Source: Aurantimicrobium sp.
GTDB lineage: Bacteria; Actinomycetota; Actinomycetes; Actinomycetales; Microbacteriaceae
NCBI GenBank assembly: GCA_024644865.1
Contig: JAHEGZ010000007.1
Location: 83,677-115,897 of the forward strand
Length of the DNA: 32,221 nt
Direction of reading: 5' to 3'
Program-made: the position numbers and the translations under genes
Shown: in pieces, positions 24,195-32,221 of the stretch
Numbering within the stretch: the stretch's first letter is position 1
Layout of the letters: every line of letters begins with the position of its first letter
Notes under the pieces: generated by a model
Seen by the model: the letters and a program-made list of their open reading frames with translations, nothing else
Database searches by the model: none
Told to the model about the DNA's origin: nothing

Positions 24195-25227
24195 CGGAGG
24201 CCCTTTCGCCCTGAGGCTCTTCGGTATCGGTCAGGTGTGGAGCAATGTCTCTAGGGTCGAGCGTACCGGCGAGAACCTGGTTGACCTGTTCCACAATCGG
24301 CATATCGACTTCGCGCGCCTTGGCCAAGGCCAGAATGGGCGCAACCGAAGACAGGCCCTCGGCGGTCTGCTGCATCTGCTTGACGACCTCGTTGAGGCTG
24401 TATCCCTCACCCAGCAGGCGACCAGCAGTGTTGTTGCGCGAGAGCGGCGACTCGCAGGTGGCGATGAGGTCGCCGAGACCGGCGAGGCCTGCCATGGTCT
24501 CAGGCTCGGCGCCGTATGCCACAGCAAAGTCGGTGATTTCAACGAGACCACGGGTAATGATGGATGCCTTGGTGTTGTCTCCATAGCCCACGCCGTCGAC
24601 GATGCCTACAGCCACGGCGATGAGGTTCTTGAGAACACCACCGAACTCGGTGCCGATGACGTCGTTGTTGATGAAACAACGGAAATAAGGGTTTGAGGCC
24701 GTAATCGCCACGGTTTGCGCTGTTTCGGTACTGGCGCTGGCAACGACCGAAGCGGTCGGCTGCTGCTTGGCAATCTCCAGAGCGAGATTGGGGCCACTGA
24801 TGACGGCGATGTTGTCGGGGTCGATGTCGAGCTCTTCGGCGATCACCTCGCTCATGCGAAGACCCGTCTTCTTTTCGACGCCCTTCATTAGGCTCACGAT
24901 GATGGTCTTCGGACCGACCAGAGGCGCCAACGCAATGAGGTTCTCGCGCAGCGACTGGCTCGGCACCGAGATGTAAATCTGCTCCGCACCCTTGACCGCC
25001 TGGGCTAGGTTGCTCGTGGCAGAGATTGTGTTGGGCAGCTTGATTCCCCGCAAATAGTCACTGTTGCGGTGCGTCGTGTTGATTTCTTGGGCCAGTTCCT
25101 CGCGACGGGCCCACATCGTGACAAAGTTTCCGCCGTCAGCAAGAACCTTGGCGAACGTTGTTCCCCAGCTGCCCGACCCGAGAATCGCTACTCGACGAGC
25201 CGGTGCGCTTACCTGTGTGCGGCTCAA
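24133..25227 (-). CDS. gpsA: Glycerol-3-phosphate dehydrogenase (NAD(P)+) (364 aa)
   Basis: The enzyme reduces dihydroxyacetone phosphate to sn-glycerol-3-phosphate for phospholipids. The nucleotide loop GSGSWGTTFAKVLAD is at 17-31, GPNLALEIAK lies mid-protein, and the C-terminal domain has GGVLKNLIAVAVGIVDG and ARGL-like GLVEITDF. A basic C-terminal tail of about 30 residues (RARSRGSFWRAIKRALD) extends beyond the usual end and runs over the ddl start. It begins with TTG 25227 overlapping the plsC stop (TTGA). Together with plsC it forms a phospholipid precursor pair. Confidence 0.95.
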   Translation of the reverse strand: MSRTQVSAPARRVAILGSGSWGTTFAKVLADGGNFVTMWARREELAQEINTTHRNSDYLRGIKLPNTISATSNLAQAVKGAEQIYISVPSQSLRENLIALAPLVGPKTIIVSLMKGVEKKTGLRMSEVIAEELDIDPDNIAVISGPNLALEIAKQQPTASVVASASTETAQTVAITASNPYFRCFINNDVIGTEFGGVLKNLIAVAVGIVDGVGYGDNTKASIITRGLVEITDFAVAYGAEPETMAGLAGLGDLIATCESPLSRNNTAGRLLGEGYSLNEVVKQMQQTAEGLSSVAPILALAKAREVDMPIVEQVNQVLAGTLDPRDIAPHLTDTEEPQGERASDDNQARSRGSFWRAIKRALD

Positions 25228-25958
25228 AATTTACCTGTTTCGGATTGGTTGTTTTCGCTGGGGTCCCAGCGTACCGCCGGTGCCTTTTCGTTTCTCAAGT
25301 CTTCCAGCAAGGCTGTGATCTCGTCCATGACCTTCGACGTGGCAGCAGCCAGGAGCTTGCCCTCGAGGGGCTTGCCACGGAACTCACTGAGATCGACCGG
25401 GTCGCCGACCGAGATGTGCACGTCGTGACGCGGAAAGACGTTGATCTTCTTTGAGTAGCGAGCCATCACCGCTTGAGTTCCCCAGTGAGCAATAGGAACG
25501 ATCGGGATGTTCAGCTCGAGGGCGAGACGAACAGCTCCCGACTTTCCGCGCATTGGCCACAGGTTCGGCTCACGTGTAAGTGAACCTTCGGGGTACACAA
25601 TCAGTGCGCGACCTTTCGAAACCAGCTCACGAGCCGCCTTGAGTGACTGCGCGCTCTTGGTCGAGCCTCCTCGTTCAACCGGGATCTGACCCGAGAGCCT
25701 CAGAAGCCACCCCAGAATGGGGATGCGCAGAATGCTGGCCTTGGCCATAAAACGCGGTGCGCGCTTGAGGTACCAGACGCCCACACCCACGACGACGGGG
25801 TCGATGTTGGTGAAGTGGTTCGGCGCAATGATGACCGCCCCGTTCGGCGGCATCTTCTCGCGGTTGTGAAAGCGGTAGCGCACCATGATTCCCACGAAGG
25901 GCATGGCGATGGTGGCAAAAATCCAGAAGATGCTGGGGCGACCGCGTTCACTCAACAT
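25224..25958 (-). CDS. plsC: 1-acyl-sn-glycerol-3-phosphate acyltransferase (244 aa)
   Basis: The catalytic HX4D motif is NHFTNID (H48, D53), the substrate-binding YPEGSLTR lies near 122, and IVPIAHWG near 157 is the fourth acyltransferase block. A hydrophobic N-terminal segment (FWIFATIAMPFVGIMV) suggests membrane association. It acylates lysophosphatidate in phospholipid synthesis. The gene follows murA by 7 bases and overlaps gpsA by 4 bases. The protein could be specific for another lysolipid acceptor. Confidence 0.92.
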   Translation of the reverse strand: MLSERGRPSIFWIFATIAMPFVGIMVRYRFHNREKMPPNGAVIIAPNHFTNIDPVVVGVGVWYLKRAPRFMAKASILRIPILGWLLRLSGQIPVERGGSTKSAQSLKAARELVSKGRALIVYPEGSLTREPNLWPMRGKSGAVRLALELNIPIVPIAHWGTQAVMARYSKKINVFPRHDVHISVGDPVDLSEFRGKPLEGKLLAAATSKVMDEITALLEDLRNEKAPAVRWDPSENNQSETGKF

Positions 25959-25965
25959 GGCAGAT

Positions 25966-27336
25966 CTAGTTCTCGATGGTGAAGTCGGCGCCCAACTGTT
26001 CGAGCTTGGTCAAGAAGTTCTCGTAACCACGGCTGATGATGCCGACGTTGCTCACCCGTGAAGTACCTACGGCGGTAAGAGCCGCGATCAGGTGCGAGAA
26101 GCCGCCACGAAGGTCAGGAACCTCGATGTCAGCTCCGTGCAACTCCGTAGGACCAGAAATGACAGCCGAGTGCAGGAAGTTGCGCTGGCCGAATCGGCAG
26201 GCGTGAGAGCCCAGGCACTCGCTGTGCAGTTGGATGTTCGCGCCCATCTTGACTAGTGCATCGACGAACCCGAAACGCTGCTCGTAGACCGTCTCGTGAA
26301 CGATAGAAACTCCGGTGGCCTTCGTGAGGGCAACCACGAGAGGCTGCTGCCAGTCGGTCATGAAGCCTGGGTGAACATCCGTCTCGATGACAACGGGCTT
26401 GAGCTCACCGCCGGGGTGGAAGAAGCGAATTCCGTCGTCTTCGATCTCGAAAGCACCGCCCACGCGACGAAACACGTTGAGGAAGGCAGTCATCTCGGGC
26501 TGGCGAGCACCACCACAGAAGATGTCGCCGTTGGTGGCCAGAGCGGCTGCAGCCCAGCTGGCGACCTCGTTGCGGTCGAACAGCGCGCGGTGCGAGTAAC
26601 CCTCGAGACGATCGACACCCTCGATGCGTATCACGCGGTCGGTGTCGACAGCGATGATGGCGCCCATCTTTTGCAAGATGTTGATCAGGTCCATGATTTC
26701 TGGCTCAATCGCGGCGCCCGAAAGCTCAGTCTTACCCTTGGCGCGAACGGCCGTGAGCAAAACCTGCTCGGTCGCTCCGACACTCGGATATGGCAGCTCG
26801 ATCTTGGCGCCCGAGAGCCCCTCCGGGGCAGACATACGAATGCCCGAGGGCAGCTTCTCAATGACTGCACCAAAGCGGCCGAGAACTTCAAGGTGGTAGT
26901 CAATCGGGCGGTCACCGATGCGGCATCCGCCGAGGTCAGGAATGAAAGCCTCACCCAAACGGTGCAGAAGCGGGCCACAGAACAGAATCGGAATACGGCT
27001 CGAACCAGCGTGGGCATCGATGTCGACCATGTGAGCCGATTCCACTGCGCTGGGGTCAAGACGAAGCGACCCGGGCTCATCACCCTCAGTAACCTTGACG
27101 CCGTGCACTTCGAGCAGACCGCGAACGACCTGAACATCAGAGATGTTGGGCACATCACGAAGGATGCTCGGCGACTCACCCAGTAGGGCAGCAACCATGG
27201 CCTTGGTTACCAAATTCTTGGCGCCCTTAATTTCGATACGACCCGTCAGCGGGCGACCGCCGCGAATAGTTAGCGTGTTGGCGTCGAGACCAACCTTGGC
27301 GCCAGCGTTACGAGCGTCGTTCTCGAGTGCGGTCAT
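25966..27336 (-). CDS. murA: UDP-N-acetylglucosamine 1-carboxyvinyltransferase (456 aa)
   Basis: The enzyme catalyses the first committed step of peptidoglycan synthesis, adding enolpyruvate to UDP-GlcNAc. [15 protein letters not shown] near 38-52 is the N-terminal signature, and [12 protein letters not shown] holds Cys138, the residue attacked by fosfomycin in Cys-type MurA. The length is slightly above average because of ~20 extra N-terminal residues. It overlaps leuD by 4 bases, so cell-wall and leucine genes are co-transcribed. Confidence 0.96.
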   Translation of the reverse strand: MTALENDARNAGAKVGLDANTLTIRGGRPLTGRIEIKGAKNLVTKAMVAALLGESPSILRDVPNISDVQVVRGLLEVHGVKVTEGDEPGSLRLDPSAVESAHMVDIDAHAGSSRIPILFCGPLLHRLGEAFIPDLGGCRIGDRPIDYHLEVLGRFGAVIEKLPSGIRMSAPEGLSGAKIELPYPSVGATEQVLLTAVRAKGKTELSGAAIEPEIMDLINILQKMGAIIAVDTDRVIRIEGVDRLEGYSHRALFDRNEVASWAAAALATNGDIFCGGARQPEMTAFLNVFRRVGGAFEIEDDGIRFFHPGGELKPVVIETDVHPGFMTDWQQPLVVALTKATGVSIVHETVYEQRFGFVDALVKMGANIQLHSECLGSHACRFGQRNFLHSAVISGPTELHGADIEVPDLRGGFSHLIAALTAVGTSRVSNVGIISRGYENFLTKLEQLGADFTIEN

Positions 27337-27935
27337 GACTGCCTCGCCGGAATCGTCTGAGGAAGCCAGGCCGGGCGCTTGGCTTCAAAGTCGGTGATGG
27401 CCTGCTCGTCACGAAGCGTGAGAGCGATGTCATCAAGCCCTTCGAGAAGACGCCACTTGGTGTACTCGTCGATGTCGAACGAAACGCTCAGGTCACCTAC
27501 GGTGGCCGTCTGACTCGGCAGGTCGACGGTGATTTCAATGCCGGGATTCGCCTCGACAGCATTCCACAGCTTTTCGCAGTCCGCCTCGCTGATCACACCG
27601 GTCAGCAGACCCTGCTTGCCCGAGTTGCCGCGGAAAATATCGGCGAACTTCGGGCTGAGGACTGCCTCGAAACCGTAGTCGCGCAGGGCCCACACCGCGT
27701 GTTCGCGCGAGGAGCCGGTGCCGAAGTCGCTGCCAGCGATGAGAACTTTTGCTCCCTTGAATTCAGGCTGGTTGAGCACGAACTCGGGGTCGTTGCGCCA
27801 GTTGGCAAAGAGTGCGTCGTCAAAGCCGGTCTTGGTGACGCGCTTGAGGAACACCGCGGGGATGATCTGGTCAGTGTCGACGGCGTTGCGGCGAAGTGGC
27901 ACGACGATGCCGGTGACCCGAGTGAACTTATCCAT
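27333..27935 (-). CDS. leuD: 3-isopropylmalate dehydratase small subunit (200 aa)
   Basis: This is the swivelling subunit of isopropylmalate isomerase in leucine synthesis. [16 protein letters not shown] near the N-terminus, [16 protein letters not shown] mid-protein and the later GLLTGVISE are family signatures. It lies 2 bases after leuC and pairs with it. Confidence 0.97.
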   Translation of the reverse strand: MDKFTRVTGIVVPLRRNAVDTDQIIPAVFLKRVTKTGFDDALFANWRNDPEFVLNQPEFKGAKVLIAGSDFGTGSSREHAVWALRDYGFEAVLSPKFADIFRGNSGKQGLLTGVISEADCEKLWNAVEANPGIEITVDLPSQTATVGDLSVSFDIDEYTKWRLLEGLDDIALTLRDEQAITDFEAKRPAWLPQTIPARQS

Positions 27936-27937
27936 GG

Positions 27938-29356
27938 CTAGTTTCCGCCTTCCAGGTCGGAGGGGCTGGAGAGCGTTCCGCGCACTGCAGTTGCCGCGGC
28001 AACCAGCGGAGACACCAGGTGGGTACGACCGCCCTTACCCTGACGTCCCTCGAAGTTGCGGTTACTCGTCGAGGCGCAACGCTCACCGGGTGAGAGCTGA
28101 TCGGGGTTCATGCCCAGGCACATCGAGCATCCTGCGAATCGCCATTCGGCACCGAACTCTTCAAAAATCTTGTCGAGACCCTCGGCTTCTGCCTCGAGTC
28201 GTACGCGTGCCGAGCCAGGAACGACCATGACGCGAACCCCTTCGGCCTTCTTGCGGCCCCTCACAATGGATGCGAACTGACGCAGGTCTTCGATGCGCGA
28301 GTTGGTGCACGAGCCCATGAACACTGCGTCGACGGGAACCTCTTTGAGTGGGGTGCCCGGCGTGAGGTCCATGTACTCGAGCGCTCGCTCCGCAGCGGCG
28401 CGCTCGCCTGCGTCGGAGAAATCGCCGGGCGAGGGAACGACGTCGCTCAGGCTGACGCCCTGACCCGGGTTGGTGCCCCAGGTGACGAACGGCTCGAGAT
28501 CATTGGCGTCAAGGAAGACTTCGGCGTCGAAGGTCGCACCCTCATCGGTGGCAAGCGTGTTCCAGTAGGCGACCGCGGTCTCCCAGTCGGTACCCTGCGG
28601 CGCGTGCGGGCGGCCTTGGAGGTAGTCGTACGTGGTCTGGTCGGGCGCAACCATACCGGCGCGAGCACCAGCCTCGATGGACATGTTGCAGATTGTCATG
28701 CGACCCTCCATGGAGAGCGCACGAATGGCAGAGCCTCGGTATTCGAGGACATAGCCCTGACCACCGTTGGTGCCAATCTTTGCGATGACGGCGAGAATGA
28801 TGTCTTTCGCAGTGACACCTGAACGCAGTGTTCCCTCGACATTGATTGCCATCGTCTTGAACGGCTTGAGCGGTAGCGTCTGCGTGGCCAGCACGTGCTC
28901 GACCTCGCTCGTTCCGATGCCGAAAGCCATGGCGCCGAAAGCACCGTGAGTTGACGTGTGGGAGTCTCCACAGACCACCGTGATACCGGGCATGGTCAGA
29001 CCGAGCTGTGGGCCGACCACGTGAACGATTCCCTGCTCGATGTCACCGAGCGAGTGGATGCGCACACCGAACTCAGCGGCGTTCTTGCGCAGAGTCTCGA
29101 TCTGGATGCGGCTCGTCTCGTCGGCAATCTGCTTATCGATGTTGATGGTCGGAGTGTTGTGGTCTTCGGTCGCGATGGTCAGGTCGAGACGACGAACCGG
29201 TCGATTGGCCAAACGGAGGCCATCAAATGCCTGCGGGCTCGTGACCTCGTGCACCAAGTGCAGGTCGATGTAGATGAGGTCGGGGTTGCCGTTTTCGCCC
29301 TTGGCGACCAGGTGGTCATCCCAGACTTTTTCTGCAAGCGTGCGCGGGGAAGTCAT
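27938..29356 (-). CDS. leuC: 3-isopropylmalate dehydratase large subunit (472 aa)
   Basis: This subunit carries the [4Fe-4S] cluster that isomerises 2- to 3-isopropylmalate. Cluster ligands are C350 (MGSCTNSR), C410 and C413 ([10 protein letters not shown]). Other signatures are [14 protein letters not shown] and [10 protein letters not shown]. Length is typical. The ATG at 29356 lies 9 bases after the TerC gene, so the leucine genes may share its transcript. Confidence 0.97.
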   Translation of the reverse strand: MTSPRTLAEKVWDDHLVAKGENGNPDLIYIDLHLVHEVTSPQAFDGLRLANRPVRRLDLTIATEDHNTPTINIDKQIADETSRIQIETLRKNAAEFGVRIHSLGDIEQGIVHVVGPQLGLTMPGITVVCGDSHTSTHGAFGAMAFGIGTSEVEHVLATQTLPLKPFKTMAINVEGTLRSGVTAKDIILAVIAKIGTNGGQGYVLEYRGSAIRALSMEGRMTICNMSIEAGARAGMVAPDQTTYDYLQGRPHAPQGTDWETAVAYWNTLATDEGATFDAEVFLDANDLEPFVTWGTNPGQGVSLSDVVPSPGDFSDAGERAAAERALEYMDLTPGTPLKEVPVDAVFMGSCTNSRIEDLRQFASIVRGRKKAEGVRVMVVPGSARVRLEAEAEGLDKIFEEFGAEWRFAGCSMCLGMNPDQLSPGERCASTSNRNFEGRQGKGGRTHLVSPLVAAATAVRGTLSSPSDLEGGN

Positions 29357-29365
29357 CCCACCATT

Positions 29366-30367
29366 CTACTTGGCAGGCTCGGTCTTCTCGTTGTCTGCAA
29401 ATCGGCGCATCTTGACCAGGCTAGCCACGGTCGAGACCACCATGGCCAGAATGATCACGACCAGCGATAGCCACGTAGGAATGTCGGGCGCCCACTCCAC
29501 GTGGTGACCTCCGTTGATGAACGGGAGCGTGTTCTCGTGAAGCGCGTGCAACACAAGCTTGACTCCGATAAACGCCAGAATGAACGCGATTCCGTACTTG
29601 AGGTACTCGAGTTTCTCGAGCAAGCCACCCAGCAGAAAGTAGAGCTGACGCAAACCCATCAACGCGAAGACATTCGCGGTGAAAACAATGAACGGGCTTG
29701 TCGTAATTCCGAAGATGGCTGGAATGGAGTCGAACGCGAAGATGGTGTCAGTGATGGCGATTGCCGCGAAGACGACCAGCATCGGAGTGAACATGCGCTT
29801 GCCGTTGTAAGTGGTGCGGAGCTTTGCCCCGTCGTACACCGGCGACATTGTGACGCGCTTGCGCAGACCCGCGATGAGCTTGTTCTCGGTCTCTTCTTCG
29901 TCATCGTGCGAGCGGAATGCCTGGTGAAAAGCGGTGTAGATCAGGAACGCACCGAAGATCCAGAAGATCCAGGAGAAGTTCGCAATGAGCGCGGCCCCAG
30001 CAAGAATAAAAATGCCACGAAGAACAAGGGCCATGATGATGCCCACCATGAGCACTTCCTGCTGGTACTTGCGGGGAACCGAGAAACGCGCCATGAGAAT
30101 GACAAACACGAACAGGTTGTCAATGCTGAGGCTGTACTCGGTAAGCCAACCGGCGTAAAACTCGCTCGCGTGCGTGACATCGCCCAAAAGCAGTATGGCC
30201 ACACCGAAGAGCACCGCGAGCGCGGCATAAACGCTGACCCAGATTGCGGCCTCGCGCATCGAGGGAATGTGCGGTCGCTTGAAAATGATCAGCAGGTCTG
30301 CCACCAAAATCAAGGTGAGAACGACCAGTGAACCTATTTCAAACCACGCCGGGAGTGCACCATCCAT
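29366..30367 (-). CDS. TerC-family integral membrane protein (333 aa)
   Basis: This polytopic membrane protein has about 8-9 hydrophobic segments. The family motifs are YSLSIDNLFVFVILMARF and AFDSIPAIFGITTSPFIVFT, in which acidic residues sit inside the membrane. TerC-like proteins (Alx, MeeF group) are associated with Mn2+ export and tellurite resistance; a role in metal handling or loading of exported metalloproteins is likely but not shown here. It lies between the FAD oxidoreductase (27 bases) and leuC (9 bases), all in one direction. Confidence 0.9.
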   Translation of the reverse strand: MDGALPAWFEIGSLVVLTLILVADLLIIFKRPHIPSMREAAIWVSVYAALAVLFGVAILLLGDVTHASEFYAGWLTEYSLSIDNLFVFVILMARFSVPRKYQQEVLMVGIIMALVLRGIFILAGAALIANFSWIFWIFGAFLIYTAFHQAFRSHDDEEETENKLIAGLRKRVTMSPVYDGAKLRTTYNGKRMFTPMLVVFAAIAITDTIFAFDSIPAIFGITTSPFIVFTANVFALMGLRQLYFLLGGLLEKLEYLKYGIAFILAFIGVKLVLHALHENTLPFINGGHHVEWAPDIPTWLSLVVIILAMVVSTVASLVKMRRFADNEKTEPAK

Positions 30368-30393
30368 AGTGCTATCAGCTTAGATGTTCGGAA

Positions 30394-32049
30394 CTACTCC
30401 GCGACGGGGTTGAGGTCTGCCTGTGGGTCAATTCCAAGGTCGGCAGCAATCTGTTGCCAACAGTTGTAGCTACTACCGCGCCCAATGCCCGAGCCAGCGT
30501 GCACGTTGGCTGAGCAGTTGTAGAGGTTCGGCAGAATCGTCTGGTAACCGGCGAGCTCCGGAATGGGGCGGAATCGACCGAGCTGGCTGGCTAGGTGAGC
30601 GCCCTCAACGTATCCGCCCTCGATCATGTCGGGCTTGGATGCGTTGACCGTCTCGGGCATGAAGAACTGCATCGCGAGAATGTTGTCGTCGGTCATGTTC
30701 TTGGCGTACTTCGGCCACTGGGCACGGATGCGCTTCTCGAACTCCTTGGCTAGCTCGGCGCGCTGCTCCTTGTCGAACATGCGAATGGGAGCGGTGAACT
30801 CCTCGATACCCGTGATGTGCATTCCCTCGGGGGCACGCGTGGTGTCCCACTGCGAGTCGGTCGAGCTGAGCATCATCATGTGCGGCGAGATTCCCTCGGT
30901 CATGATGTGAGCCTGGTAGCGCGTGGCAAACCAGTCGGGGTCTTTCTTGCCCCAGTACAGGCGCGGCTGCTGACCGACCTCGTCGCTGCCGACGGTTCCT
31001 GCGTAATCGGGGGCTTCTTTGGTGACGACATTTGCCCAGACCAGCTGTCCACGGTCGTAGACGATGTTCTTGAGGCGGTGACGAATTTTCTCGGCGACCT
31101 CACCATTTCGCAGCAGCTGCAGCACGGTCTGCGGCAGGCCCAAGTCGCTAACCACGATCTTGGCGCCGACGAACGTGCCATCAGCCAGGCGGATGCCCGT
31201 GGCCTTGCCGTTTTCCTGAACGATCTCATCCACGCGCGACTGCGTGAAGTACTTCACGCCACGCTTTTCGCCCGCCTTGACGAGCGCCTTCGATATTTGA
31301 CCAGTACCGCCGATGGCGATGGCGGCCGGCTCAAGCGACAGCACGAGTGCCAAGTTGTGCACGAATCCCTGAAGTCCCATGACATCGTCGGGGTAGCAAC
31401 CGGTCGAGGTGACACCGGCGCGCATGAAGAGCGTGCGCAATTCATCCGACTCGAACAGGTCGTAGGCGAGCTGGCGCGAGCTCATGAACTGGTGCACCGG
31501 CTCAATCATCGATTCTTCGATGGTGAGCAACTGCTCGAGCGCATCCGGAGTGCCCCACGGGGTGGGGGCACTGAAACGCTGCTTACCAAAAGCACTCTTG
31601 ACGTGCTTCTCATACGCGTCACGGAACCGCATGTAGGTGTCGGCGTCGCGCTTGCTGAAAGCCTTGATGTTGTCGTGCGTGCGCTGCACGCCCTCGGCCC
31701 AGGGTTCCTGCTTGCCGTTGTCGTCAATGACCTTGTTCGAGGAGTAGCCGACGAAGTACGAACCGTCGTCGAAAATCATGACCTCGTTGCCCTCGGGGAA
31801 GACGTATTCGAGGCCCTCGGCCTTGAGGTTGAAGTCTTTGTACGCCGGGTGCGAATAGAACCGCGTCCAGTGCGCACAGGGATTCTGCGTGACGCCAGGG
31901 ACGGGCCCAGGGATGCTGTGTGCAGAGCCGCCGATGTAACTGTGTTGCTCAAACACAGCCACAGACATGCCCGCTCGAGCAAGGTACGGCGCAAGGATGG
32001 TGGCGTGGTGTCCGCCACCGACGATTACGGCATCGTAAGAATTGGTCAT
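30394..32049 (-). CDS. Phytoene-desaturase-like FAD oxidoreductase (551 aa)
   Basis: The N-terminal FAD site is YDAVIVGGGHHATILAPYLA and continues to VFEQHSYIGGSAHS, with HH in place of the usual HN. The C-terminus has a glycine-rich flavin loop, SANVHAGSGIGRGSSYNCW. The overall pattern is the phytoene dehydrogenase/carotenoid isomerase superfamily. No carotenoid gene is nearby. The same superfamily includes the terpene-hydroxylating CtmA and CtmB of Castellaniella, so oxidation of a hydrophobic catabolic substrate is a reasonable but unproven guess. A palindrome like that before the P450 operon lies 19 bases upstream of the ATG. Confidence 0.85.
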   Translation of the reverse strand: MTNSYDAVIVGGGHHATILAPYLARAGMSVAVFEQHSYIGGSAHSIPGPVPGVTQNPCAHWTRFYSHPAYKDFNLKAEGLEYVFPEGNEVMIFDDGSYFVGYSSNKVIDDNGKQEPWAEGVQRTHDNIKAFSKRDADTYMRFRDAYEKHVKSAFGKQRFSAPTPWGTPDALEQLLTIEESMIEPVHQFMSSRQLAYDLFESDELRTLFMRAGVTSTGCYPDDVMGLQGFVHNLALVLSLEPAAIAIGGTGQISKALVKAGEKRGVKYFTQSRVDEIVQENGKATGIRLADGTFVGAKIVVSDLGLPQTVLQLLRNGEVAEKIRHRLKNIVYDRGQLVWANVVTKEAPDYAGTVGSDEVGQQPRLYWGKKDPDWFATRYQAHIMTEGISPHMMMLSSTDSQWDTTRAPEGMHITGIEEFTAPIRMFDKEQRAELAKEFEKRIRAQWPKYAKNMTDDNILAMQFFMPETVNASKPDMIEGGYVEGAHLASQLGRFRPIPELAGYQTILPNLYNCSANVHAGSGIGRGSSYNCWQQIAADLGIDPQADLNPVAE

Positions 32050-32067
32050 GCCGTCAGCCTAAGTGGC

Positions 32068-32084
32068 TTTTTACTCAGTGAAAA
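32068..32084. promoter_or_regulatory. Palindromic operator, probable IclR-family binding site (site 2)
   Basis: TTTTTACTCAGTGAAAA is a 17-bp dyad centred on 32076 with 7 of 8 arm pairs matching. It shares ACTCA(A/G)TGA and the TT..AA ends with the site at 12568-12584. It lies in the 71-base gap between the partial upstream gene and the oxidoreductase start, 19-35 bases before the ATG, where it could block the promoter or early transcription. Confidence 0.65.
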
Positions 32085-32102
32085 GGTTTTTCGCTGGTGT
32101 GA

Positions 32103-32119
32103 TTCTCACTGAGCGGGAG
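32103..32119. promoter_or_regulatory. Degenerate half-site of the same operator
   Basis: The left half TTCTCACT is identical to the left half of site 1, but only 5 of 8 arm pairs match. Its centre is 35 bases from the centre of site 2. Two regulator dimers could bind side by side. Confidence 0.35.
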
Positions 32120-32120
32120 G

Positions 32121-32221
32121 TTACCGACCGACGGGCGCGACGCCCCAGTCGAGCACTCCGGGAGGAACCTGACCGTCCCACTGGTTGATCCAGTAGAGGT
32201 CATCGGGGTCGAAGTGGCGAA
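32121..32221 (-). CDS. Unrecognised protein, C-terminal 33 residues only
   Basis: Reading from the window edge, the minus strand is open and ends with TAA at 32121-32123. The last residues are RHFDPDDLYWINQWDGQVPP followed by GVLDWGVAPVGR. They are rich in Trp, Asp and Gly and do not match a family I can name. The gene lies 71 bases upstream of the FAD oxidoreductase and on the same strand, so it may be a functional partner. Confidence 0.55.
   Translation of the reverse strand, partial: RHFDPDDLYWINQWDGQVPPGVLDWGVAPVGR

Noticed and set aside
30394-32049. Carotenoid biosynthesis gene (crtI)
   Set aside because: No phytoene synthase or prenyltransferase is nearby, the FAD motif is atypical (GGGHHA), and the promoter shares an operator with a catabolic operon.
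30817-32112. Plus-strand open frame (431 codons) opposite the FAD oxidoreductase
   Set aside because: The minus-strand frame has clear FAD motifs, while the plus frame is without domains and runs across the operator region.
1-32221. Mobile elements, tRNA-flanked island borders, CRISPR repeats
   Set aside because: No transposase, integrase, tRNA gene, direct-repeat boundary or repeat-spacer pattern was seen on either strand.

Overview
The window looks like a chromosome segment of a GC-rich Gram-positive bacterium of the Actinomycetota, most likely Microbacteriaceae. The evidence is frequent GTG/TTG starts, a 50S L32 without zinc-binding cysteines, a DUF3515 lipoprotein, and the core gene run leuC-leuD-murA-plsC-gpsA-ddl ... 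thiL ... recG-coaD-DUF177-rpmF-rnc-mutM. No tRNA, rRNA, CRISPR or IS element was seen, and no gap between genes exceeds about 110 bases.

Region 1 (1-3031, + strand) is a probable catabolic or accessory operon: the tail of an alpha/beta hydrolase, an SDR, an NTF2/SnoaL-like protein, a DUF2218 protein and a Bcr/CflA-type MFS transporter. It meets region 2 head-on, and the two stop codons share one CTAG.

Region 2 (3028-13388, - strand) is the most interesting part. Downstream of mutM lies an IclR regulator. After a 103-base gap with a strong palindrome comes one long gene string: cytochrome P450, an ATP-grasp subunit and a swivelling-His subunit of a split dikinase-like phosphotransferase (resembling phenylphosphate synthase or rifampin phosphotransferase cut in two), an HD-domain protein, an SDR, a [2Fe-2S] ferredoxin, a ferredoxin reductase, a second HD-domain protein and an aldehyde dehydrogenase. 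This reads as a pathway that hydroxylates a substrate (P450, ferredoxin, reductase), probably phosphorylates a hydroxyl at the cost of ATP, processes the product with paired HD metalloenzymes, and oxidises it through alcohol and aldehyde to acid. The substrate cannot be read from the sequence.

Region 3 (13395-30367) is core metabolism: DNA repair (mutM, recG), RNA processing (rnc), ribosome (rpmF), CoA (coaD), thiamine (thiL), cell wall (murA, ddl), phospholipid (gpsA, plsC) and leucine (leuCD), with rsmD, a GH3 glycosidase and a TerC-family membrane protein.

Region 4 (30394-32221) holds a phytoene-desaturase-like FAD oxidoreductase and the end of an unrecognised gene. Upstream of the oxidoreductase is a 17-bp palindrome with the same core as the one in front of the P450 operon. 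The two accessory modules, on either side of about 17 kb of core genes, are therefore probably one IclR-controlled regulon.
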